64,000 nucleotides of DNA from Haloferula luteola (GCF_014201715.1 NZ_JACHFD010000003.1:1-64000), one strand, 5' to 3'; positions 17,730 through 26,593 are shown, counted from the stretch's first letter. Notes: generated by a model not told the origin, from the letters alone. Program-made: numbers and translations.

Positions 17730-18793
17730 GCGATGGCTGTGGGTTGGTAAATGCAGGAAGGATCCTCCGCAAAGGGATCGCCGGTGACGCCATAAGCACG
17801 GGCCCGCGAGCCCCCGCAAATTCGGCGAAACTCACAGCGCCCACATTTTCCTCCGAGCGCGTCGGAGTCACGGAGGCTAACAAACAAGGGATGATGTCGG
17901 TAAATCTCGCCTGGATGAGACGAGCGAACATTGCCGCATACCAGAGGAAGGAATCCACTCGGGCTCACTTCGCCGGTGTGAGAAATGAACATCACTCCCC
18001 GTCCGTCGCGGATGCCGAGGGGGGAACGCATGCCTTGGCGCCCTCGCGTTCCGCCTTTGCCGCGTTGGGCGAGGACTCGACGAAAGTGATGCCCCTCCGT
18101 CGTTTTGACAGCAAAGGGGGCTTCGCCCACCAGATCGGCCAGCTCTTGAAAAACCCCCTCGATCGCCTCCGGGCTCGCCATCTCCTTCGCTCCAGCCCTT
18201 CCGGTGGGGACCAAGAGGAACACGCTCCACATGGCGGGCTTGAGCCGGAACATCAGTTCCTTGAATGCAGGGAACTCTTCCCGATTCGCACCGGTGAGCG
18301 TCGTGTTGATCTGGATCGACAAGCCCGCATGATGGGCTCTCTCCACCGCCTGCAAGGTCTGCTCGAAAGTTCCTCCGACACCACGAAATCGGTCGTGAGT
18401 CTCCGCACAGGCACCATCCAGACTCAGCGAAATGCGCTGGATTCCAGCCTCCCGGATACGATGAAAATCCGTGTTCAGGAGCCGTGGAGTGGCGGAGGGA
18501 CTGAGTCCCACTCGCAATCCAAGATCCGAACCATAGCGGGCGAGCTCAAGCACGTCGCGGCGCATCAGCGGATCTCCGCCGGTAAGGATCAACATCGGCG
18601 GTGCCAACTCGGCAAGTTGCTTCATCAACTCCCGAGCTTCCAGCGCATCCAACTCGTCAGGATGCCGTCGCGGTTGGGCCTCAGCCCGGCAATGCCGACA
18701 CGCCAGCGCGCACGCGCGGGTCACCTCCCAGAAAACCAGAAAGGGACGTTGGCTAAAGGGATCGACCGGAGGTGCAGCACTCAAAGCAACCAT
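17726..18793 (-). CDS. radical SAM/SPASM protein, TIGR04053-like
   Basis: This second radical SAM protein has about 355 residues from ATG 18793, or 364 from ATG 18820. The iron-sulfur motif is FWEVTRACALACRHCRAEA (CxxxCxxC), with ILTGGDPLMRRDV and SLDGACAETHDRFRG after it. The C-terminal SPASM-like part is GKCGRCEFRRICGGSRARAYG followed by DPSCIY. The usual CGGC is CGGS, so one cluster thiol is missing. I recall this architecture as the family near heme-synthesis radical SAM enzymes of the AhbD type. Gene order (this, NirJ/AhbC-like, NnrS) suggests a modified-heme or NO-related pathway. The substrate is unknown. Confidence 0.78.
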   Translation of the reverse strand: MVALSAAPPVDPFSQRPFLVFWEVTRACALACRHCRAEAQPRRHPDELDALEARELMKQLAELAPPMLILTGGDPLMRRDVLELARYGSDLGLRVGLSPSATPRLLNTDFHRIREAGIQRISLSLDGACAETHDRFRGVGGTFEQTLQAVERAHHAGLSIQINTTLTGANREEFPAFKELMFRLKPAMWSVFLLVPTGRAGAKEMASPEAIEGVFQELADLVGEAPFAVKTTEGHHFRRVLAQRGKGGTRGRQGMRSPLGIRDGRGVMFISHTGEVSPSGFLPLVCGNVRSSHPGEIYRHHPLFVSLRDSDALGGKCGRCEFRRICGGSRARAYGVTGDPFAEDPSCIYQPTAIA

Positions 18794-18823
18794 GGCGCAA
18801 GGACAATGCCCTTGCGCCATGGT
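18789..18823. repeat. 14-bp perfect inverted repeat over the radical SAM start
   Basis: ACCATGGCGCAAGG (18789-18802) and CCTTGCGCCATGGT (18810-18823) are exact reverse complements with a 7-nt loop. Each arm contains an in-frame ATG for the radical SAM gene on the minus strand (18820 and 18793). The mRNA hairpin would bury both start codons. No T-run follows, so it is not an obvious terminator. Confidence 0.8.
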
Positions 18824-18850
18824 CGGCGACCACGCCGTGAACGTGATCTA

Positions 18851-18869
18851 CCGCGCATATTCTGCGCGG
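18851..18869 (-). terminator. short hairpin after the pseudopilin gene
   Basis: CCGCGCA (18851-18857) pairs with TGCGCGG (18863-18869) around a 5-nt loop, 15 bp past the pseudopilin stop. A T-run is lacking, so it may be a weak terminator or a processing site. Confidence 0.4.
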
Positions 18870-18884
18870 CTTCAAAACTCAAAA

Positions 18885-19544
18885 TCAGAAGTTCTTCACA
18901 TCGTCGGAACCGGAGAAATTGTCTGCCTTCTCTCCGTCCTTGCCGTAAGACCAGATGACATAGCTCTGGTAGAGAGGCTTGACGTCATTCCATTCGGCAA
19001 ATCCATCCGTATTGAGAACCTTGTCGTTCACCCCACCAGTGTCTTCTTCTTCGAAGGGCGGCACATTGACGGCGATCATCAGCTCGCGGCCCCAGAAGTC
19101 GTAGATTTTACCGTCCTTACGATAAACACCATTCCGAGGTTGTTCCTCATACTTCGGCTCAATGTAGGAGTTGTCCTTGTAGTTGAGATCGCGACCCGCA
19201 AGGAAATCGCCACTTGGATTCTCGGGCTCTGCATTTTCGTCGTGTCCCAAGAGCGCTCCGAAAAGCATCTCCGTGCCATTGTCACCGCCTGGCACACCAT
19301 ACAGCACGTCGCGACCGGAGTCCCGATTCCGCTCCGGAATCGGCGGGGTGCGATAGTCCACTTCAAACATCTCCATGCTCACCGCCAGGTTCCGCATTTG
19401 GTTGAGAGCCGAGGTGCTCTGGGCCTTGGAAATGCCCTTTTTCGCCATCACAAACGCGAGCGAAGCCAGCACCGCGATGATCACGATGACAACGAGGAGC
19501 TCCACCAGCGTGAAGCCCCGAGAACGGGACGAAGGTTTCTTCAT
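18885..19544 (-). CDS. type II secretion pseudopilin-like protein
   Basis: The N-terminus is a prepilin signal: a basic leader KKPSSRSRG, then FTLVELLVVIVIIAVLASLA, with Glu at position +5 after the predicted cleavage site. Prepilin peptidase should cut before the Phe. The start at 19544 gives 219 residues and a short leader; the frame is open for 37 codons more, which I consider untranslated. The globular part is acidic and ends in SGSDDVKNF, a tail style I associate with the many pseudopilin-like proteins of Verrucomicrobiota. No secretion-system genes are adjacent. Its role, such as minor pilin or surface protein, is open. Confidence 0.82.
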   Translation of the reverse strand: MKKPSSRSRGFTLVELLVVIVIIAVLASLAFVMAKKGISKAQSTSALNQMRNLAVSMEMFEVDYRTPPIPERNRDSGRDVLYGVPGGDNGTEMLFGALLGHDENAEPENPSGDFLAGRDLNYKDNSYIEPKYEEQPRNGVYRKDGKIYDFWGRELMIAVNVPPFEEEDTGGVNDKVLNTDGFAEWNDVKPLYQSYVIWSYGKDGEKADNFSGSDDVKNF

Positions 19545-19565
19545 GTGGGTCTTTAGCCGATTCAT

Positions 19566-19903
19566 TGGACTGAGAGCGACGCTACACTTCGCCGCGGGCG
19601 CGTCCAGCCCCCAATACCCTGCAGGGGGCAGGGAATCCTCGCAAGCCACACCCACCTTCCAAAACGAGCCGACCCCTACGACCCTGTCCTCCCCATGGCC
19701 GACCCGAGGGACCGCGGAACCCGATCCACAAGAACCATGGGGTGCGCACCCTACTCAAAGAAGTCCGCCTAACAGCATGACTGATCGGACCGGGCTGATG
19801 AGCGTCGATCCTGAAGGGAGATCAGGATGAGAAATCGAGTTCTCATTCCGGCCCTTCCTGGTTCGCGCAAAACCATCCTTGAAAACCTTTTCCTCAAAAA
19901 GGC
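19566..19903. other. intergenic region without a gene
   Basis: Nothing recognisable lies here beyond possible promoter sequence for the pseudopilin gene. Short frames carry no motif. Confidence 0.5.
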
Positions 19904-19904
19904 G

Positions 19905-19937
19905 AAGGGCACTGACTCATTACGAGTCAGTGCCCTT
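19905..19937 (-). terminator. terminator of the initiator tRNA gene
   Basis: AAGGGCACTGACTC (19905-19918) and GAGTCAGTGCCCTT (19924-19937) form a perfect 14-bp stem with a 5-nt loop. On the minus strand it follows the tRNA by 3 nt and is trailed by CGCCTTTTTG. Confidence 0.85.
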
Positions 19938-19940
19938 CAT

Positions 19941-20017
<77 letters not shown>

Positions 20018-20132
20018 ATTCCTTTTTTTGTCCGCCCCTTCCGGCGCGGGCCGGCAGACTACTCATGAGCCGACTCCACGCAAGAGGTTTTTACCTCTTT
20101 TCTCGGAAAGTTTTTCCGACTGGAATCGGCAC

Positions 20133-21032
20133 GTGCCGATCAGCGCTCCTCCGACCCTGACCTACCTCACTGCCGAGACTTGGCGGCAACTGCGTGAGGA
20201 CCACGCGTTGCGCGCGGAGCGCCGCACTCAGCCCGCTCTCAAGCGACGTGCCGAACAACGTCCGCATCCGATCGAAGACTTCCTCTTCACCTACTATACT
20301 TTCTCTTTTTCGAAGCTACGCGAGTGGCATCCGCCCATCGGGGTCGCACTGGAAGCATCGACACCCCTCCCGTCCTGTTGGCAGAAAGCCCCATATTCCT
20401 TTTCGGACGGATGGCTGTGGGCGGATCCATCTTCCCTCCCGTCGAAAGAGTTCGAACGAATCCGTTGGATTCGCGATCTCTTGGTCTCCACCCGTCACCG
20501 CCCTGCCCACTTCGGCTGCTATGGGATGCACGAATGGGCCATGGTCTATCGGGGGAAAGATATTCGGCATCACGAGACGGCTCCCCTGCGTTTGAGCCAG
20601 GAAGATGTGGATCGCTTCGTCGAATCGCGGCCGATTCAGTGCTCCCATTTCGATGCATTCCGGTTCTTCGCCCCAGAGGCTAAGCCTCTCAACAAACTCC
20701 AGCCGGGCCTCTGGACACGCGCCGATCACGAACAACCCGGTTGCGTTCACGCCAACATGGATCTCTACAAATGGGCGGGGAAAGCCATGCCATGGGTCGG
20801 AACCGAACTATGGTTCGCGTGCTTCGAATTGGCCCTGCAGTTTCGCGACCTCGATATGCGGGCGAGCCCCTACGATTTGAGCGAGTTCCATCTTGAACCC
20901 ATTGCCATCGAAACGGCTGAAGGACGTCGCGCCTATGAGACGGAACAACGCCGTCTCGCTGCTCTCGCGACGCCCCTGCGAGACACCTTGATTGCCCTGC
21001 TTGATCAGGTTCTATCGGCCCGCTCCGACTAG
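20133..21032 (+). CDS. protein of a family often labelled 3-methyladenine DNA glycosylase; function unproven
   Basis: I place the start at GTG 20133 (299 residues), because the upstream part of the open frame runs through the tRNA gene. Conserved blocks include HPIEDFLFTYYTFSF, HFGCYGMHEWAMVYR, QCSHFDAFRFF and HANMDLYKWAGKAMPW, then DMRASPYDL. The same blocks occur in actinobacterial proteins that databases often call 3-methyladenine DNA glycosylase. I know of no biochemical proof and see no helix-hairpin-helix motif, so I treat that name as doubtful. The several conserved His, Cys and Asp residues would suit a metal-binding enzyme. It converges on the kinase gene with a 4-bp overlap. Confidence 0.75.
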   Translation: MPISAPPTLTYLTAETWRQLREDHALRAERRTQPALKRRAEQRPHPIEDFLFTYYTFSFSKLREWHPPIGVALEASTPLPSCWQKAPYSFSDGWLWADPSSLPSKEFERIRWIRDLLVSTRHRPAHFGCYGMHEWAMVYRGKDIRHHETAPLRLSQEDVDRFVESRPIQCSHFDAFRFFAPEAKPLNKLQPGLWTRADHEQPGCVHANMDLYKWAGKAMPWVGTELWFACFELALQFRDLDMRASPYDLSEFHLEPIAIETAEGRRAYETEQRRLAALATPLRDTLIALLDQVLSARSD

Positions 21033-23383
21033 CGCGGAATGCGTCGAAAAACCTGATCCCAGAACTCAGCACGCTCAGTGCTGGTTTCCAACCACTTGGC
21101 CACCGCTGTTTTGGCTCGTTGGGGATCACCGCTCAGATAGTCGAAAGCGAAGGCTTGTTCGTGCCAATCCGCTCCATCTCCCGAGGAAGAGGCTGCCACC
21201 CGGTGCAGCGCAATCAATGCGTCGGCACTGAGTTCCGACCAGCCGAGATGCCATTCTTTTCCTGCGGCGGTGGCCACGACGATCCCTCCCTCTTCGCCGC
21301 GTAGAACTCTTGGAAAGCTTCGTCCGTCTCGGGTCTGCACCGTGCCCTCAGCAGCCACCCGCCGGGACTCAAGTCCCTTCAAAAAAGACTCCGCATCCTG
21401 GATCAGAGACATCAGCAATTGCCGACTCTTCTCCGCATCGTCTGTCGGCGGGCTCCAAGCACTGAGAGCTTCGGTCGCTCCCTGGTAGTCCAAGCCACGA
21501 AGATTCCCCCAAACGTCCTCGGGGACATCGGGCTCAGCGGGTCCTTTCGGCTCGACCGGTTTCACCGCCGCCCGCGTCATGCCGAGCCGCCAAGTCCTCA
21601 CGTGAAAGGAAGCCCGACCCTGAGTGGCGAGCGAACGATCCAACTCGCCCAAAGCATCGGCTCGTTGCCGTGCCTCCTCAGGGGGCAGATCATAATTCTC
21701 CGGCTCCGCAGTCCTCAGCCGCTCATCATCCGAAAGGTAGCGACGGGCGAGCACCGCCGTCTCGTCATCTGCCTTGGCCAGCTCTTCCAGCATCGGCCTG
21801 GCCATGTCAAATCGACCTTGGTCCCAATCTTTCAATGCCGCCAACCACAAGAGCAGATGATCCAAGGAGGAATCGCCCGTGGTGGGGAATACCCTCACTG
21901 GCGGGAACTCCACAAGCGCGGCAAAGGCATCCAAACAGGCCTCCCTCATCGCAGGATCGAGGGTGTCCGCCCCCCGAATATGCTCGAGCCCTGCACGCAG
22001 TTCCTCCCTTGCCTGTGCGGACTCCCCCGCAAGCCAAGCACAGGCAACCGCTTCACAAGCAGCCTGCATTCCCGTCGGCTGCATCACCTCCGGGTGGTCG
22101 CGAACCTCTCCATAAAGCCCCCGCGCTTCATCAAAGCGATCCTCCAGCAAGGCCGCTTCCGCTTCACGGTAAGAACGGACAATTCCGGACGCCAGTGAAG
22201 GGACCGGCCTCGGGAGACCCTCTTCCTTATCCGTGGAGTCTGGGCCAGGCGATGGCGTGGGCGAAGAAGGCGTGGCCACCTCTGTGGATGCCGGAGAGGA
22301 GTTGAGCAAATTCACCCCCAGCATGGCGATGGCGGCGATGCCGAGAAGCCCGCCGGCAACCATCGCGATTTTCTCCGTTCGGCTCGCTGCACGCCGGGTC
22401 CTTGGAGTTCGTAGCCCTTCGCTGGGGTTTTCTCCGCGGCTGGCAGCGCGCAAGGCCGCCAGTAGCTCCTCGTACGAGGAGTAGCGATCCCCAGGCCGAT
22501 AGGCCATGCATCGGTCGATGACTTTCGCAGTCGGTTCGGAAACCCAAGGTGCGACTTCTCGCAGCGGCTGAATGGCCATCTTGGCCTGGCGAAGCCTCAG
22601 GGTATCCATCGACTCTTCATCGCATGGCGGCACGCCCGCAAGGGCATGGTAGAAGGTCGCCCCGAAAGCATAAATGTCCGAACGAAAGTCCTCGACATGG
22701 CCTTCGACCGTCTCAGGAGGGACGTAGTACGGCGTTGCCCAGAATTCAGACGCTTTCGCCATGCCTTCCTGAGTGACCAGAGCGAGTCCGAAATCGACCA
22801 ACTTGGCCGACCCGTTGGCGTCGAGCAGGATGTTCCCAGGTTTCACATCGCGGTGAATCAGCCCTGCAGCCTTCGCCGCCTGCAATCCTGAAGCGACCTC
22901 GACTGCGAGCGGCAGGCACTCATCCTCCGGAATGCGTCCCCGGTCTCGAATCGGCTGCTCGAAATGCCCGCCCGGCACCAACTCCATGGCGATGTAAAAT
23001 CGTCCGAAGGCCCTGCCGGTGGTGAAAACCCGAACCACATTGGGGTGGCTGATCGAGGCGGTGATGCGGGCTTCCTGCTCGAATGCCTCCATGCGGCGGG
23101 TCACTGAGGAGTATTCTTCACTGAGAATCTTGACCGCCACCTCCCGCCCCAAGGTCGAATCCACCGCGACGAAGACCATGCTCATGCCCCCGACTGAATG
23201 GCGACGTTCCAGCCGGTAAGGCCCGAACTCCCTCTTCACCCGATGATGCTCTCCGCAGGCCGGACAAGCCACATTGGTGAAAGGCCCGACCTCAGAAAGA
23301 TCCATCACCGCACCACACGCGTCGCATGGGATCAGGTTCTCTGGGTCGTCTTCCAGCATCTTGAACGCACTATCCACGGCCAT
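21029..23383 (-). CDS. membrane Ser/Thr protein kinase with N-terminal zinc ribbon
   Basis: Domain order in the 784 residues: a zinc ribbon with Cys20, Cys23, Cys40 and Cys43; a Hanks-type kinase domain (about 55-315); one membrane span near 339-360; and a periplasmic or external part rich in helices, which may contain TPR-like repeats. Lys85 (VAVKIL), the catalytic loop HRDVKPGN (Asp179, Asn184) and DFG (Asp197) are intact, so it should be active. The glycine loop is odd, HSVGGMSMVF, with the first and last Gly replaced by Ser. No phosphatase or known substrate gene is adjacent. Such kinases are numerous in Planctomycetota and Verrucomicrobiota. Confidence 0.88.
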   Translation of the reverse strand: MAVDSAFKMLEDDPENLIPCDACGAVMDLSEVGPFTNVACPACGEHHRVKREFGPYRLERRHSVGGMSMVFVAVDSTLGREVAVKILSEEYSSVTRRMEAFEQEARITASISHPNVVRVFTTGRAFGRFYIAMELVPGGHFEQPIRDRGRIPEDECLPLAVEVASGLQAAKAAGLIHRDVKPGNILLDANGSAKLVDFGLALVTQEGMAKASEFWATPYYVPPETVEGHVEDFRSDIYAFGATFYHALAGVPPCDEESMDTLRLRQAKMAIQPLREVAPWVSEPTAKVIDRCMAYRPGDRYSSYEELLAALRAASRGENPSEGLRTPRTRRAASRTEKIAMVAGGLLGIAAIAMLGVNLLNSSPASTEVATPSSPTPSPGPDSTDKEEGLPRPVPSLASGIVRSYREAEAALLEDRFDEARGLYGEVRDHPEVMQPTGMQAACEAVACAWLAGESAQAREELRAGLEHIRGADTLDPAMREACLDAFAALVEFPPVRVFPTTGDSSLDHLLLWLAALKDWDQGRFDMARPMLEELAKADDETAVLARRYLSDDERLRTAEPENYDLPPEEARQRADALGELDRSLATQGRASFHVRTWRLGMTRAAVKPVEPKGPAEPDVPEDVWGNLRGLDYQGATEALSAWSPPTDDAEKSRQLLMSLIQDAESFLKGLESRRVAAEGTVQTRDGRSFPRVLRGEEGGIVVATAAGKEWHLGWSELSADALIALHRVAASSSGDGADWHEQAFAFDYLSGDPQRAKTAVAKWLETSTERAEFWDQVFRRIPR

Positions 23384-23459
23384 CGCCGCGTGAAAACTTC
23401 AATTCCACCTGATCTCCGCGCCTTGCCGCCGCCAGCCATCGCCAGTAAACACGGGCCGG

Positions 23460-24383
23460 ATGGAAATTGAAGTGGACGGAGATGCCGGCAGCCGATTGGA
23501 CGCCTTCCTGGCCGGGCGGCTGAGTGAGCTTTCGCGCTCCCGCATTCAGGCGTTGATTCGCGAACAGCATATTCATCGCAACGGACAACCCGCAAAACCT
23601 CGGGACCCCGTGGCTCTGGGCGATATCATTCGCATCGACCTTCCCGAGGCCGTGCCCGCAGAAGCTCAACCGGAAGACATTCCTCTCAGTGTCCTTTATG
23701 AGGACGAAGATCTCATCGTGATCAACAAATCCGAGGGCATGGTGGTGCACCCCGCGGCGGGCAATCCTGACGGCACTTTGGTCAATGCCCTCCTCCATCA
23801 CTGCCAAGGCAAACTTTCAGGGATCGGCGGCGTCGAACGCCCCGGAATCGTCCACCGGCTCGATAAGGATACCTCGGGATGCATGGTGGTCGCCAAAGCC
23901 GACACCGCGCACCGTTCCTTGGTTGATCAATTCGCCGGACGAACCACCGCCAAGCGATATCTTGCCGTCGTGCAAGGCACCCCATCCCCCCGGGCCGACA
24001 CGATTTTCACCCACATCGGGCGGCACCCGGTGAACCGGATGAAAATGAGCGTTCTCACTCCCCCTGCCGGAAAAGCCTCGATCACCGACTACCAAGTGCT
24101 GGCGACCGACCCTGCAAGTCGGAGTTCACTGGTGCTGTGCGACCTGCACACCGGGAGAACCCACCAAATCCGGGTGCACATGCTGCATCTCGGGTGCCCC
24201 TTGATCGGCGATCCTCTCTATGCCAAACCCTCCCGCCAACAGGCCCAGCCCGGGCGCATGATGCTCCACGCATGGCAATTGGAGTTCGATCACCCGGCCA
24301 GCGGCGAGCGCATGGCTTTCGAAGCCCCAATCCCACCAGAATACACCCCTTGGTTGCAGATGGCGCCCACCTTCCCTTGCTGA
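23460..24383 (+). CDS. rluD: RluA-family 23S rRNA pseudouridine synthase (RluD-like)
   Basis: The enzyme isomerises uridines in helix 69 of 23S rRNA if it is a true RluD. An N-terminal S4 RNA-binding domain (residues 10-60, with LSRSRIQALI) is followed by the catalytic domain with the signature HRLDKDTSGCMVVAK, in which the Asp is catalytic. TKRYLAVV-like and GRTHQIRVH blocks follow. The 307-residue length is normal. It is divergent from the kinase gene with a 76-bp gap, and the small gene at 24395 follows 11 bp later. Confidence 0.9.
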   Translation: MEIEVDGDAGSRLDAFLAGRLSELSRSRIQALIREQHIHRNGQPAKPRDPVALGDIIRIDLPEAVPAEAQPEDIPLSVLYEDEDLIVINKSEGMVVHPAAGNPDGTLVNALLHHCQGKLSGIGGVERPGIVHRLDKDTSGCMVVAKADTAHRSLVDQFAGRTTAKRYLAVVQGTPSPRADTIFTHIGRHPVNRMKMSVLTPPAGKASITDYQVLATDPASRSSLVLCDLHTGRTHQIRVHMLHLGCPLIGDPLYAKPSRQQAQPGRMMLHAWQLEFDHPASGERMAFEAPIPPEYTPWLQMAPTFPC

Positions 24384-24394
24384 TTTTCACCACC

Positions 24395-24664
24395 ATGGAC
24401 TTGCCCTTCAACGAAGACGACGAAGCCGATCGTTTTTTTCACGACTTGCTTGATGCCGTCGACCAGCAACGCGTCTCGCCACAGACACCTTTCGTCGCGA
24501 AAACCGTCGATCGTCTGATCCGCGAGGGCTTGGAGGAAGATGAAGCTCGGGAGGCCGTCGCCCGATGTCTGGCGGAGGAAACGGACCGCGTCCTGCGTTC
24601 TGGTCGCCCCTTCGATCTTGAGGCTTATCGCAGGTCGCTGGACAAAATCAGCCCAGGCTCCTGA
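24395..24664 (+). CDS. small acidic conserved-looking protein, unknown function
   Basis: It encodes 89 residues starting MDLPFNEDDEADRFFHDLLD, with a strongly acidic N-terminus and two amphipathic helices. No membrane span or Cys is present. The gene lies 11 bp after rluD and is probably co-transcribed. Its last 40 bp overlap the convergent rodA gene. The codon pattern and helix-favouring composition look real, but I do not recognise a family. Confidence 0.6.
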   Translation: MDLPFNEDDEADRFFHDLLDAVDQQRVSPQTPFVAKTVDRLIREGLEEDEAREAVARCLAEETDRVLRSGRPFDLEAYRRSLDKISPGS

Positions 24665-25857
24665 GCATCTTTCTTGGGATCCATCTCGACGGCCGCCTTG
24701 ATCGGCTTTCGGTGAACCCAGACGCTCTGGACCAATCCCAGGAGGAACATGCACATCAGCACGAAAGTTCCTGAGTAGCTGATCAACGGCAGCGGAATCC
24801 CCGTGATGGGCATCAATTGGATGCACATGCCGATGTTCTCAAATACGTGCGCAAAAAACAAAGCGACGACTCCCCCCACGAGCATGCAGCCCATGGGGTC
24901 ACGGGCGTAGGAAGCCACAAACAGGCAGAGCACCAGCAACACGGTGAAGCCCGAGATCAGTAGCAACCCGCCTTTGAATCCCATCTCCTCTGCGAAAACC
25001 GGAAACACGAAGTCGTTGTGGGCCGTTTTGAACGGAATCATCCTGCGATCATGGATGGAGCCCTGGTCGGCATTTGCCATGAACCCGGTCCCATTCCAGC
25101 CTGCGTGTCCCACCGCAATCGCGATGTTATAGGGCGCCCACGCCGTGTCAGAGATATCGACGGGACGCTCGGCCAGCAAATCGAGGAACAGTTCAATCCG
25201 CTCGGTGCCCCGGTCGGAAACCTGAGGCAAGATCACGTAGTAAAGCGGTGGAATCGCCGCCGCTCCGACCAGGAGGAGAAAACTCAGGTATCGGAACGGA
25301 ACCCCGCCGACCACCATCGCCACGAGAGCCACGGGGAGCCAAACCAAGGCCGACCCCATATCCCCCATCTTGACCACCAAAAGAAATGGGATGCCGGTGA
25401 TGGCGCCGACCAGGATGATCTTGGTGATCGGTTCGTCCAGCAGCCACCCGATTTTCGGGATCTTCCGCCCCAGCCGAGGCAAATCCTGCAGCAGCCACCC
25501 AAGCATCAAGATCCCCGAAGCGATGGCGAGTTGGGCGGGTTGGAAACTCACCCCTCCAATGGTGAACTGGTGAACGTCCGACGCGGAGTTCATGATCATT
25601 CCGCAGAGCACCAAGGCCACGCCATAAATCGGCAGCGCCAACCAGCGAAACCATCGGTAATCAAAAAGCGCAGTGGCGAAGTAAACCCCGCTGCCGAGCA
25701 GAATCCATTTTTTCTGCAGGTTTGCATAATAATGGCCCCCTTCCGGCAAGTGTCGGGCAGCGCTCTCGATCGCAAACACACCGGTGGCCAGGAGACCGAA
25801 CATCACGATCACCAACCACCAGTTCATCCCGAGCAATTTCCGCAACAAAGGCGTCAT
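24625..25857 (-). CDS. rodA: SEDS peptidoglycan polymerase, RodA type
   Basis: RodA polymerises lipid II into glycan strands for cell elongation, in partnership with a class B PBP. The start at ATG 25857 (MTPLLRKLLGMNWW) gives 410 residues; upstream codons are Arg-rich and unlikely. About ten membrane spans are visible, with SEDS features such as MNSASDVHQFTIGGVSFQPAQLA, the DMGSALVWLP block, and GIPLPLISYSGTFVL near the end. RodA is favoured over FtsW because of that ending and the lack of a cell-division context. No mreB, mreC or PBP2 gene is adjacent. Confidence 0.88.
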   Translation of the reverse strand: MTPLLRKLLGMNWWLVIVMFGLLATGVFAIESAARHLPEGGHYYANLQKKWILLGSGVYFATALFDYRWFRWLALPIYGVALVLCGMIMNSASDVHQFTIGGVSFQPAQLAIASGILMLGWLLQDLPRLGRKIPKIGWLLDEPITKIILVGAITGIPFLLVVKMGDMGSALVWLPVALVAMVVGGVPFRYLSFLLLVGAAAIPPLYYVILPQVSDRGTERIELFLDLLAERPVDISDTAWAPYNIAIAVGHAGWNGTGFMANADQGSIHDRRMIPFKTAHNDFVFPVFAEEMGFKGGLLLISGFTVLLVLCLFVASYARDPMGCMLVGGVVALFFAHVFENIGMCIQLMPITGIPLPLISYSGTFVLMCMFLLGLVQSVWVHRKPIKAAVEMDPKKDAQEPGLILSSDLR

Positions 25858-25989
25858 TCGGCGGCGACCGTCCCTCATCCCTGCCCTGCTAGCAAGTCTA
25901 CAAACCCTGACCACTGAAGGACGCCGCAAACCGAGGTCGGCTGCGTCGACACCTTGCACGCAGCCAACACCTCACCCATGGTTCACGCC

Positions 25990-26487
25990 ATGAAACGTGT
26001 TTCCGGTGCCGCCATCATTCTGGCTCTGATCTTGATGAGCTGGTGGTGGTTTTCTCCCACCCAGATCATCAAGCGTCGCGTCGCCTCGCTGATCGATACG
26101 GTGCAGGTTCCAACGGGAATGAGCGAAATCGGGAGAAAATCCCGGGGGGCCCACCTCGCCGATCATCTTGCAGCCAGTTTGGAAATTCATCCCCCGAAAC
26201 ATTTCTTCCAAACCCTACCCGCCTCGCTCAAGCGCGACTCAGCGGCCGCAGGCTATGCCTTCTTTGCCACGACCGTCCGCCGGATTTCTCTGGAAGATCT
26301 CGAATTCGATCAGATCGATCGAGACGGCAATCGTGCTCACGTCGTTTTCCACCTCGATGCCATCGTCGAAATGCCCTCGGTGACACCAGTTGATGGGATC
26401 CTTCACTTCGACACCCAGTGGATCCTCGACCCGGACCTCGGCTGGGTGATGCGCTCGATTCAATGGCACCAAACAGGGCGCCAATGA
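25990..26487 (+). CDS. membrane-anchored protein of unknown function
   Basis: About 165 residues start at ATG 25990 (25978 is also possible). A single N-terminal hydrophobic segment (VSGAAIILALILMSWWW) anchors or exports it. The rest contains a helical stretch, then alternating strands (RAHVVFHLDAIVEMPS, GILHFDTQWILDPDLGWVMRSIQW) like a small NTF2- or SnoaL-like fold. That likeness is a guess from pattern only. It is divergent from rodA and lies 106 bp before araB. Confidence 0.6.
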   Translation: MKRVSGAAIILALILMSWWWFSPTQIIKRRVASLIDTVQVPTGMSEIGRKSRGAHLADHLAASLEIHPPKHFFQTLPASLKRDSAAAGYAFFATTVRRISLEDLEFDQIDRDGNRAHVVFHLDAIVEMPSVTPVDGILHFDTQWILDPDLGWVMRSIQWHQTGRQ

Positions 26488-26593
26488 GGCCTCGTCATTG
26501 GGCCCTCGTTTCCACCCACTAAACGTTTCCTATCTTTCTTCATGACCCAACTCCTGATTCCCTTTTCAGGATTTGGTGATCACGATTTCCGGC

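Noticed and set aside
25018-25917. Plus-strand frame of 299 codons
   Set aside because: Antisense to rodA; rich in His, Pro and Gln as expected for a shadow.
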